NCBI RefSeq assembly: GCF_019977735.1
Contig: NZ_AP025018.1
Location: 9,490,580-9,554,579, forward strand
Length of the DNA stretch: 64,000 nucleotides
Direction: 5' to 3'
From: Calothrix sp. PCC 7716
GTDB taxonomy: Bacteria > Cyanobacteriota > Cyanobacteriia > Cyanobacteriales > Nostocaceae
A model generated the notes under the pieces. It was not told the origin of the DNA. It saw nothing but the letters and a program-made list of their open reading frames with translations, and ran no database searches. The position numbers and the translations under genes were made by a program. Positions 8,774-16,422 of the stretch are shown here, piece by piece; position 1 is the stretch's first letter; every line of letters starts with the position of its first letter.

Positions 8774-11700
8774 ATGTCAATTACTTTGGAACATTTCTGC
8801 ACAAAAACAGGAAAAACTATCTCTGTAGATGGTAAACCTTTAACAGAAATGATTGAACACTGTCTAGCAGAATATTTTGCTCCCAATGCCACATTTAAAT
8901 TAGGCACCGTTTACCAAGGCTTAACAACAGAAGCAGACCTACAAAAGTTTTCAAAACAAGGTTTAAGCCTTGAGTTTGCTGCTGATGACCGCTTCTACTT
9001 TATGAATGAAGCGCTACGAGAGAAAGTGTTCGACCAACCACACTTCGGCGCCGCTTATGGAAGCAACATGTTTACTCCATGTAAAAGTTTCGGTGAACGT
9101 CAAAATCTCAGGGTGTTGGTAGTAGATGCTAGCACTGGCGCCAATGGTGGAGTAATGCCAAATGAAGAAGCAATTAAATTAGTGGGTGATGGTGATGGGA
9201 AAATTGATGTATTATTACATCAAAGTTTAGGTAACGAACCAGAAACTCCCTTTCAAACTAGATTTGGCATCAAGGAAAGACGCGCGGGACTTGACATAAA
9301 CAATGATTCCCAATCAACAAATCAAGCATGGCAAATAGGTAAAGGTACATTTGCTCCGCGCGATTTAAGTAATGTTGGAAACGGCTACGACCTAATTATT
9401 TCTACCGAACAACTTAAAGGAAGAGTGGGGGAGCGGGGGAGTGGTGAACCAGTTGCCGGGGTCGGTTTCCGTCCCGGCAAACTGGTGAACCCGAAGGGGA
9501 GAGTGGGGGAATTGAAAAAAGATAGCACTCAGCTTACTGAATTTTCAAATTGTCCACCCTCCTTATCCCCCACTCCCCCACTCTCCCCATCCCCTACTCC
9601 TCTTGTTCCCGGCGAATATTTGATGACGATGGGTATTGGGAATAAAACAGATGCGTATAAAGGAATCACATCGACAGGCGCCCAATTTTGGAATTTATTT
9701 CCAGAAGGGGTAAAAGGTGATGTGCTACCACGACTAGAAAGGCGCCTCTCAGAATTATCCCAAATGGCAAGCGACCCCAGAAAGATAGCTGGTGATTATA
9801 TTGAGTCGATGGATAATAAGCATAAACACCAGATAAAAAGGGAAACTGAGCAGGAAGATTTTATTGATTTTGACAGTTTGAATTTACAGGGTTTAGAAAA
9901 ACTTATTGACGATGCTTTTGGTGCCAGTGACCAGGATATAATTTATCGCGTTCTCAAAGCCGATTTACAAGGACACTGCCAATTACTAGAACATCCCAAA
10001 ATTGTAGATAAGCTTGCTGAACATTGGCGCGAGCAATATATGGATTGTGCTACGGGTAGATTCATCAAATTTGATTCGGCTATGGCACAAACTTGTCATG
10101 ACCTAGCCCCAAATGAAGTTTGCTATCCAAACAAACCTGATGGCGCCGAATTAATTGTTTATCGCAGTCCTGTTGCCAACTCGAACACCGTAGATGTTTA
10201 CATTAACCATCATCTACCAAACGAACCAAACGATATTGGCACAATTAAGATGGCGCCACAGGGACTAAAGCATTCGCTATCAGATTGCGATGGCGACCGC
10301 ATGGCGATAGCGCTTGCAAGTGATTTTCCCCACACAGCAACAGAGATTAAAGAAAAACAACTGCATCATAAACGCTATGCTGAAATCGTCAAACCCGATA
10401 AAAAGGCGTATACAGGGTCTTTTGAGCAAATCGCCTTAGACGCGATGGAAAATAAAGTTGGCTTAGTTGCCAATTTATGCATGAAAAGCATCGCGCTTGA
10501 AAATGAATGTGTATCGATTCCCAGTACAGATGCTTGGTCGTTGATGAAAAATATTTCTTGCGCTGCGGTGAAAATGTTGTTTGCAGAATCTGACCAATAT
10601 AAGCCAGTTCAATATCTTGACAATATTAGAAAACAAATTAAACAATTATCACAGTTGTGCTTAGAAAATAATAAACTTAATATTAATGTTGGTGAAACTC
10701 AGACGCTAGATGAATATAACCAAATTCGAGACAAGAAGAATTTACCTTTACTATCATCAGAAAATGTAAATAAATTTTTAGAAAAATGCAAGCAGTTTTA
10801 TCACGATTTAGTTGGTGTACTAGGAGGACAATTACAAATTGAGGTTGACAGGGGAAAAAGCGCTAACCGTTCCGACCCAGCAATTATAAACGCTCTTCTC
10901 GCTATTATCAAAAGCTTTGACGTGGCGCCTTGGGTAGAGGAGAGGAAAGTTGATGATGTATACACAACTAGAGGGATAAAACTCAATGGTCACGGCGCCA
11001 TCGATATTATGGCAGCCAAAACGAACGAGGCATTTACAGAAAATTCCCTCGAAGCGCGCTCTACACAGCAATTCCAAGATTTATTTAAACAAGTAACATT
11101 TACCTCATCTCAAAGAGAGAACGCCATACAAATCAAGAAAACCTACGACACATTGATAAATCGGGCAATCGAAATTGGTCGTGAAGTCGAACAGGCGCCG
11201 GGACCAAGAATCATTGCAACCAGTCCAAAAGGCAACCAACTAGAAATACTAGGCTTGACAGAATTTAAACATCCCAATGCCTTCGATAATAGAAAACTCG
11301 ATATACTAATTGTTGAAAATAATAACTCTTCCCCCAAAGGCGCCCGAAATAAGTGGATAGCACTTGCCGGAGTTTTTGACGCTGATGGTGAGCCAGAACT
11401 TAAGCTTGATAAAAAACAGAAATACAAGCGCCTGGGCTATATCTCCCAAGAAAGCGCAAAAAATTATCCAGAAATTACGAAACAGGAATTCAAGGAACTG
11501 ACGGCAAAAATTGTATCAGGTGTAACACAAAGCCAAGTTCGAGCCGCTTTCAAGCAAATACGGGAATTTGCGGACACCACAGCACAAAGTATTCCTGAAT
11601 CTCATAAAGAAGCATTGGCAGCCGCAATGTGGCAAGTCTCAACAGCAAGTAAAGAGGATGCAGAACGGAGTTTTAGGAAAACATCAGCAGTTTTCGCTAT

Positions 11701-13204
11701 TTTTGGAGCGGAGTTAGTAGAACGATTGCACTCGCTACAATTCACAGATTTTGCAGTTGTAGGAACCCACAAACCATGTAACGAGCATTTAGGACGCTCC
11801 TGGGTTGGTGAAAAAGTTGAATGCAGCATCCAAAAGGCGCCTGACCCAGCCAACCCTGAACTTTGGAAGCGCTGGTTAGTTGTCGAAGGTAAAAAGCTGG
11901 GAGTATTTCGCAGCGAATCAGCCCAATTACTAATCGGCACTTCATTTGAAGCAGAAATTACCTCGCCTCATAGCGCTTCAGTTATTATCACCAGTAGCCA
12001 AGGTAATCAATTGAAAGTAGGGCAGTTAAAAAAGTACGCTTTTGCTGACCGAGAATGGAAAGGGGAACAAGGTACTATAACAATTAACCATTCTCAAAAC
12101 TCTAACGCTGCTAAACCCATCGCTTTAGTTGATGGTAAACCCTTGGGAGTAATTGACTCAGAATCATTTGCAACCTTAAGCGAAAAGTTACGCGCGCATG
12201 GCAGGCAAGTTCAAGGTTTTCAATTTAAAGCAACCCTCGAATCGGCGCCTGCAACAATCGCCAACATCAAGGTAAATCCCGAAACAATTAAATATCCTGA
12301 AATCTGGACGAGGGAACAGGCGCCAGCAAAAGACAAACAACCAATGCTATTGGAATTTCTCAAACCGCTTCTCAAAGAAGAGTACAAGCAAAAAAATAAT
12401 CAAGGACTTCTACATGATGACGAGGCATCTTTAAAAGCAGTACCAATTAACAGCGATTTACTACAAACCCTGATACCAGATAATCTAGGAACCTTAAAAC
12501 AGCTATCTCAAGAAATCAACAAAAAACTTGGCACAGAAAGTTTTATCGCCATTGCTCAGAAAGGGACTGAGAAAGAACTTTACTTTTGCTGTAATCTCAA
12601 TAGTACGCACTCTAACCAAGCTAGCACAACTCAGATTACCGACACTCTCAACTTTTCCCTAGAATACGACCAGTTACAAAACTCTAAAAGAACAAAGTTT
12701 ATTGCCGTTCCTCTAGATGAACTGCTTCTAAACATCTTTAAAGCTGAACAACAGATGCAACTTCATCGCAACCAAGCTACGGCTGCTAAATCTAATATTG
12801 CCACAGAGAAGCAAAACCCGAAAGCTAATAAAACGAATCAACAAGAGTTAAATAAAGCAGCAAGTTCCCATAACCCTCACTCTGGAGAAGTAACTGGTGT
12901 CAGGCGCCCCAATTGGGAACAAAATCTAATAAATGCCAGCTTCGCCGCTATTAAAGAAAATCCCGTTAACAAAGATGAAGTTTTGCAAACAGGGATAATT
13001 GATTCTAAGTATGTAGCTATATATCATGCTCAAAAAGAAACTTTATCAATCGTAAATGATAACCAAGAAGTAATTTATAAAGCTGCCAAGAACCAGGAAG
13101 CATCCATTAATAAGCTCACTACTGAAGAACAGCAGTATTGGCAAAATCCGTCAAAATCAGCGAAACAACAAAAATTGAAAGAATCCGGTAAAGATTTAAG
13201 TTGA
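8774..13204 (+). CDS. Predicted double-psi beta-barrel RNA-polymerase-like protein
   Basis: 1,476 residues in one chain. Residues 504-514 read DCDGDRMAIAL, matching the metal-binding DxDGD loop of multisubunit RNA polymerases (DFDGDQMA) and of RdRP/YonO-type polymerases. About 45 residues before it is VYRSP, then VDVYINHHLP, like the NRAPTLH stretch before that loop in beta-prime. After it, NKVGLVANL near residue 560 resembles the N-R-I-G-x-x-x-N-x-H-L region of the RdRP branch. Upstream, GKGTFAPRDL (Lys190) and TEQLKG (Lys215) could supply the beta-side barrel lysines. Residues ~218-277 are a low-complexity insertion encoded by an interspersed repeat. The C-terminal ~450 residues are unrecognised. 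It sits among plasmid-type small genes, is rich in GGCGCC and starts at ATG 8774. The motif identification is fairly firm; polymerase activity is inference. Confidence 0.7.
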   Translation: MSITLEHFCTKTGKTISVDGKPLTEMIEHCLAEYFAPNATFKLGTVYQGLTTEADLQKFSKQGLSLEFAADDRFYFMNEALREKVFDQPHFGAAYGSNMFTPCKSFGERQNLRVLVVDASTGANGGVMPNEEAIKLVGDGDGKIDVLLHQSLGNEPETPFQTRFGIKERRAGLDINNDSQSTNQAWQIGKGTFAPRDLSNVGNGYDLIISTEQLKGRVGERGSGEPVAGVGFRPGKLVNPKGRVGELKKDSTQLTEFSNCPPSLSPTPPLSPSPTPLVPGEYLMTMGIGNKTDAYKGITSTGAQFWNLFPEGVKGDVLPRLERRLSELSQMASDPRKIAGDYIESMDNKHKHQIKRETEQEDFIDFDSLNLQGLEKLIDDAFGASDQDIIYRVLKADLQGHCQLLEHPKIVDKLAEHWREQYMDCATGRFIKFDSAMAQTCHDLAPNEVCYPNKPDGAELIVYRSPVANSNTVDVYINHHLPNEPNDIGTIKMAPQGLKHSLSDCDGDRMAIALASDFPHTATEIKEKQLHHKRYAEIVKPDKKAYTGSFEQIALDAMENKVGLVANLCMKSIALENECVSIPSTDAWSLMKNISCAAVKMLFAESDQYKPVQYLDNIRKQIKQLSQLCLENNKLNINVGETQTLDEYNQIRDKKNLPLLSSENVNKFLEKCKQFYHDLVGVLGGQLQIEVDRGKSANRSDPAIINALLAIIKSFDVAPWVEERKVDDVYTTRGIKLNGHGAIDIMAAKTNEAFTENSLEARSTQQFQDLFKQVTFTSSQRENAIQIKKTYDTLINRAIEIGREVEQAPGPRIIATSPKGNQLEILGLTEFKHPNAFDNRKLDILIVENNNSSPKGARNKWIALAGVFDADGEPELKLDKKQKYKRLGYISQESAKNYPEITKQEFKELTAKIVSGVTQSQVRAAFKQIREFADTTAQSIPESHKEALAAAMWQVSTASKEDAERSFRKTSAVFAIFGAELVERLHSLQFTDFAVVGTHKPCNEHLGRSWVGEKVECSIQKAPDPANPELWKRWLVVEGKKLGVFRSESAQLLIGTSFEAEITSPHSASVIITSSQGNQLKVGQLKKYAFADREWKGEQGTITINHSQNSNAAKPIALVDGKPLGVIDSESFATLSEKLRAHGRQVQGFQFKATLESAPATIANIKVNPETIKYPEIWTREQAPAKDKQPMLLEFLKPLLKEEYKQKNNQGLLHDDEASLKAVPINSDLLQTLIPDNLGTLKQLSQEINKKLGTESFIAIAQKGTEKELYFCCNLNSTHSNQASTTQITDTLNFSLEYDQLQNSKRTKFIAVPLDELLLNIFKAEQQMQLHRNQATAAKSNIATEKQNPKANKTNQQELNKAASSHNPHSGEVTGVRRPNWEQNLINASFAAIKENPVNKDEVLQTGIIDSKYVAIYHAQKETLSIVNDNQEVIYKAAKNQEASINKLTTEEQQYWQNPSKSAKQQKLKESGKDLS
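9419..9601. repeat. Palindromic repeat inserted in frame in the polymerase-like gene
   Basis: The outer arms are G-rich (GAGTGGGGGAGCGGGGGAGT near 9423) and complementary C-rich (TCCCCCACTCCCCCACTC near 9573). Inside lies a second hairpin, CCAGTTGCCGGG pairing with CCCGGCAAACTGG. Such GGGGAGTGGGGG/CCCCCACTCCCC sequences are typical dispersed cyanobacterial repeats. Here it adds about 60 residues without breaking the frame. Confidence 0.7.
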
Positions 13205-13288
13205 CAATGAAAATCATTAAAGATACCAGAAACATACAACAGCAAGCTGAAGAGTCACCTGTATAATTATATTGATATAGGCGCCACA

Positions 13289-14374
13289 TTACAAACCTGA
13301 TATGCGATTGAGAGGAAACCATCTTTTAAATGCTTTACCAATAATAAATTCGCGAGGTACAACACCCCAGCAACGACCATCATAACTTTGAGTTCGATTA
13401 TCTCCTAATGCCAAATAAGAATTATCAGGAATTGTAACTTTATTAGCTAGATAAGCTGGTTGTGGACTAGAAGCACAAACATCTACGAACGTTAGTTGCC
13501 CCTTTGCAAGATATTTATCTTCTGGTAATTGTTGGTTATTGATATAAACTTTTCCGTCTTTTAGTTCAATTTTTTCTCCTGGTAATCCAACGATACGTTT
13601 AATAAAAGCATCTTGAAAATTTTCTTTTTGTAATTCTTCAGTTGGTTTAAAAACTATAATGTCGCCTCTTTGTGGCGCTTGAAAACGATATATAGATTTA
13701 TCTACCAAGATTCGGTCGGCTTCCCACAAGTTTGGAGTACCATGTAAAGTTGGTTCCATTGCACCTGAAGGTATCCAGCGCGCTTCAATAAAATATTCTC
13801 TATTAATATATGGTAAAGCTGCGGAAAACATTGTGGAGATTAAGATAAAAATTGCTACAACAAACGCTAAGTTTTTGGAGTTTTCTCTTTTGACAGGGGC
13901 AAATACATATGCTAGATAAGCAATCCAAGCAATTACAATCGAGGATGTAACTGCTGAAAGTAAACCAGGCGCCAGCGAGCTAATTATGATTAAAATAACT
14001 GCAAATATCCCAAATAGCCACTTTCCAATATAAAAATGTCCAATTCCCAAAAATAGTTGGGATAGAAACATTGCTTTCCAAGGGTCTTTATTCTGCTGAC
14101 GACTGTATTCAAAATCTTGATTATTCTTCTTTTTGACACAATTATAAGCGTCGAAAAGATTCCAAATCCCAATGATGAAACTTATTAAGAAAAATCCAAC
14201 ACCAATCAAAACATTCCCAGTCGGGCTAATTATAATATATGAAGCAATTATTTGTGTAGCAATACAAATCAGGATTATTAGATAGCCTCTAATTTTATTA
14301 CCTGAATATATTTGTCCTAAACCTGGAAAAATTTTTGATAGATTGACCGCAAGCCAAGGCTCCTTATTTTTCAT
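13289..14374 (-). CDS. lepB: Signal peptidase I with N-terminal multi-TM domain
   Basis: 361 residues. Residues 1-185 contain two repeats of a TM2/DUF5683-like unit (FPGLGQIYSG..GY and LFLGIGHFYIGKW) with several membrane segments. The S26 signal peptidase domain follows. It has IPSGAMEPTL at 201-210 and FIKRIVGLPGE with Lys258 as the likely general base, then the GDNRTQSYDGRCWG box. Relative to E. coli LepB (PSGSM, Ser90 catalytic) the aligned residue is Ala205; the preceding Ser203 is kept. The enzyme would cleave signal peptides at the outer face of the membrane, but the Ala raises doubt about its nucleophile. Convergent with the polymerase-like gene, 84 nt apart. Starts at 14374. Confidence 0.85.
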   Translation of the reverse strand: MKNKEPWLAVNLSKIFPGLGQIYSGNKIRGYLIILICIATQIIASYIIISPTGNVLIGVGFFLISFIIGIWNLFDAYNCVKKKNNQDFEYSRQQNKDPWKAMFLSQLFLGIGHFYIGKWLFGIFAVILIIISSLAPGLLSAVTSSIVIAWIAYLAYVFAPVKRENSKNLAFVVAIFILISTMFSAALPYINREYFIEARWIPSGAMEPTLHGTPNLWEADRILVDKSIYRFQAPQRGDIIVFKPTEELQKENFQDAFIKRIVGLPGEKIELKDGKVYINNQQLPEDKYLAKGQLTFVDVCASSPQPAYLANKVTIPDNSYLALGDNRTQSYDGRCWGVVPREFIIGKAFKRWFPLNRISGL

Positions 14375-14489
14375 AAGTTTGTTTGCAAGTATAGCAGTTC
14401 GATGTATTAAAGAGAATACTTCAAAACCCTTAATCTTTATTTATTTAAACAATTTTTTAACAAATTTCAGTACAAAAAACTGTAAGTGA

Positions 14490-14723
14490 GATTCCTATAC
14501 GGAAAAGGAAGAGTGTTTTTACGGTTCTGTCAATACTGCGCGCTCCCAATTGTATAAAGCAACAAAAACTGAATATGACATTTGTACGCGCGCTCCAGAG
14601 AACGAACCATCTTTAACTGGTACAAGATTTACATCATCACAAGGCACAAAAGAATTCCACTATGCAATGCTTATAAATCGTGAGATATTCTGGCTGTGGC
14701 AGAAAATTGCCGCTTGTGGCTAG
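14490..14723 (+). pseudogene. Open frame without start codon, probable gene remnant
   Basis: A 77-codon open stretch runs from a stop at 14487 to TAG 14721-14723. The encoded text (ECFYGSVNTARSQLYKATK, later EFHYAMLINREIF) looks protein-like in composition, but no ATG or GTG lies near its 5' end. Family not recognised. It is probably the 3' piece of a lost gene; an alternative start cannot be excluded. Confidence 0.35.
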
Positions 14724-14798
14724 GTGCCAGTTGAGCAACCAAGAACAAACGTTCGTTTGCGTTTGAATAATGCACGCTTGAAGGCGCCATTTCGGAGC

Positions 14799-14808
14799 GG
14801 CTCACGCC
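14799..14808 (+). promoter_or_regulatory. Shared upstream motif GGCTCACGCC, copy 2
   Basis: Exact decamer ending 34 nt before ATG 14843. A GGCGCC lies 17 nt further upstream. Same arrangement as at 7591, 23120 and 24436. Confidence 0.45.
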
Positions 14809-14842
14809 TGTTGAAGTATGGAAATAATTGGTCAAAATATCT

Positions 14843-15088
14843 ATGATTCAACAAGTTAGCTATGAACAAAGCTTTGTCACCAGTCTTGAAAAATTTTTGG
14901 GTAAAGCTGACAAGTTTATTAAGAGTTACTACGCGGGTGTAAGCGAGCAGGAGCATGTTAAAGAAATAATGTGCGAAGCGCGCCTTCTTGCAATAGATGT
15001 GGATTTGGAACAATTAGAGAATGAGTACCAAATGTACTGCGACAAGAAAGATTTGATGACTGACTGTGATGATTCAGCTTGGTGGTGA
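14843..15088 (+). CDS. Small hypothetical protein
   Basis: 81 residues from ATG 14843; a TTG five codons upstream is possible but weaker. Helical and acidic toward the end (DLMTDCDDSAWW). The sequence SLEKFLGKADKFIKSYYAG and the later VKEIMCEARLLAIDVDLEQLE suggest a helical bundle with no known family. The leader has the GGCTCACGCC motif, and the gene is followed 76 nt later by another small gene with a variant of that motif. Confidence 0.5.
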   Translation: MIQQVSYEQSFVTSLEKFLGKADKFIKSYYAGVSEQEHVKEIMCEARLLAIDVDLEQLENEYQMYCDKKDLMTDCDDSAWW

Positions 15089-15121
15089 GCTCAAACAATT
15101 GTACGAACACTAACACTATTG

Positions 15122-15131
15122 GGCTGACGCC
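15122..15131 (+). promoter_or_regulatory. Variant upstream motif GGCTGACGCC
   Basis: One base differs from GGCTCACGCC. It ends 33 nt before ATG 15165, the same distance as the exact copies, which supports a positioned element over chance. Confidence 0.35.
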
Positions 15132-15164
15132 CTGTATAAAAATGAAGATAATGGAGTCTTAAAT

Positions 15165-15554
15165 ATGCCTAAGCAAAAATCTGTTGTGCCATCTTTCCAA
15201 CCAATCGACAGTTCAATTCTAGGTGAGTATGCCGTTGTTGATTACTCCGAACGTGTGTACTCAAAAGTATATTACGCTATCCGTGAACTTTCTGGACTGG
15301 TTGCCAAGCGTTCCCTAAAAGAATTGTTTGATTGGAATGAATTTAAAGAGCGCTTTTCTAATGATTTTGGTAAAGTTCAAGAAAAGCGTTATTCTCTGGA
15401 ACAATTGCTTGAATACGCTAGCCGTAAATTTGGTAAAACCTTGGACAACCTAATCTTACAAAATCAAATATCATGGCAGCGCAGGCAGCAATACGCAGAA
15501 CGCACAAACATCAACTACCAGTCAGAAATGGTTGATGATACTAATTATTTCTAA
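15165..15554 (+). CDS. Hypothetical protein
   Basis: 129 residues. ATG 15165 is preceded by GGAG about 10 nt upstream. Basic and helical in the middle (YSKVYYAIRELSGLVAKRS), with a Gln/Arg-rich tail. No domain recognised. It is co-directional with the 14843 gene and followed by a hairpin at 15581-15612 that could end transcription. Confidence 0.5.
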   Translation: MPKQKSVVPSFQPIDSSILGEYAVVDYSERVYSKVYYAIRELSGLVAKRSLKELFDWNEFKERFSNDFGKVQEKRYSLEQLLEYASRKFGKTLDNLILQNQISWQRRQQYAERTNINYQSEMVDDTNYF

Positions 15555-15580
15555 GCTACTGTCGTTGTATTTATGCTGAT

Positions 15581-15612
15581 TATCCTCCAGACGAAGATTG
15601 CGCTGGGGGATA
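15581..15612 (+). terminator. Hairpin, possible terminator
   Basis: TATCCTCCAG (15581-15590) pairs with CTGGGGGATA (15603-15612), 27 nt after the stop at 15554. There is no clear T-run, so it could be a processing hairpin rather than an intrinsic terminator. A second inverted repeat, ATATTGAAGT/ACTTCAATAT, lies at 15637-15676. Confidence 0.4.
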
Positions 15613-15782
15613 TTCATTAAAATTGAATACTCGCATATTGAAGTATTAATACCTCTCCATCTTAACACTTCAATATTTGTAAATATCCGGGTGAGAAAGC
15701 TTTATTTGTCACCCTTTTTGCTGTTAATCGACGTTTTTCAATCGCTTCACCCTTTTAACTTCTTAAAATCATCCCTCAACAT

Positions 15783-15932
15783 ATGTTAGAAAATAGTTAC
15801 CTTGTCTGGGAAGGGGCATCTTTAATAAATGGTTCCCCAATATTTCTAGTATTAACTGGTTTTGTATACCCTACACCAAACCGCAGAACTGGAAGGTTAT
15901 TACAATCATGGATTTTGCAACAAGAATTTCTT
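15783..15932 (+). pseudogene. 5' part of a DUF7227-like gene split by the Tn7-like transposon
   Basis: Fifty codons from ATG 15783 (WEGASLINGSPIFLVLTG, NRRTGRLLQSWIL) up to the transposon boundary. They match the beginning of the DUF7227-like family, whose members continue with C-G-D/S-C-P and GSCYV motifs. That continuation is at 22296-22871. Joining 15783-15932 to 22296-22871 gives an uninterrupted 241-residue frame. The reading that runs on into the transposon to 15977 is an artefact of the insertion. Confidence 0.85.
15928..15932. repeat. Target-site duplication, left copy
   Basis: TTCTT directly before the left transposon end. The identical TTCTT follows the right end at 22291-22295. 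A 5-bp duplication is the rule for Tn7-like elements. Confidence 0.9.
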
Positions 15933-15955
15933 TGCGACAACAATGATAAGTTGTC
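15933..15955 (+). repeat. Left terminal inverted repeat of the Tn7-like element
   Basis: Begins TGCGACAACAATGATAAG and ends TTGTC. It matches the reverse complement of 22268-22290 except one G/C difference. ATGATAAGTTGTC recurs in a related form (AGCATAAATTGTC) at 16071-16083, probably an internal transposase-binding site. Confidence 0.9.
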
Positions 15956-16422
15956 AAGCATGACAAGTAATAGTTGACCACTTTTAGCTTTAAAGGCTAG
16001 TTGATAGGATAGTGTTTAGAGGTTAAAAAAGATAGCAGCAACAATAAAATGACCAAAAAACGGGTTACTAAGCATAAATTGTCAAATTGACGAAACCGAT
16101 TCGCCAGCCAAGACAGGGGCTGGGCATAAATTAATACTAGAAAGCAGAAAACATTATGCTGCTTATACCTTGACTAGAAATTGGTAGCTTGAATAACTTT
16201 TATTAAAATTTTGAGCATATTTTTTTAGATGGCTCTAGCATATATGAGTGAGGAAGTAGATGTTAATGTAGTCGAGAAATAGAGAAATTGAAAAAATTAA
16301 GCATGTTTGGAGTGGATACGCATTTTACACAAGCGTAGCCATTATGGCTAATGGCGAGATTAAAAGCTTTGTCAATATCATACATATGTAATTATTAGCC
16401 TGAAAAATTGGAGGAATCAATA
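15956..16422 (+). other. Left-end non-coding region of the Tn7-like element
   Basis: 467 nt without a credible gene. It should contain TnsB-binding sites (a repeat of the end motif at 16071-16083, another GACAAG near 15962) and the tnsAB promoter. No CRISPR repeats or obvious structured RNA were seen. Confidence 0.6.

Noticed and set aside
10801-11945. Minus-strand frames within the polymerase-like gene
   Set aside because: Antisense shadows of a long conserved frame; no motifs or start signals.
14720-15013. Minus-strand frame over the 14843 gene
   Set aside because: Overlaps a better supported gene with the shared leader motif; the encoded text looks like random basic sequence.
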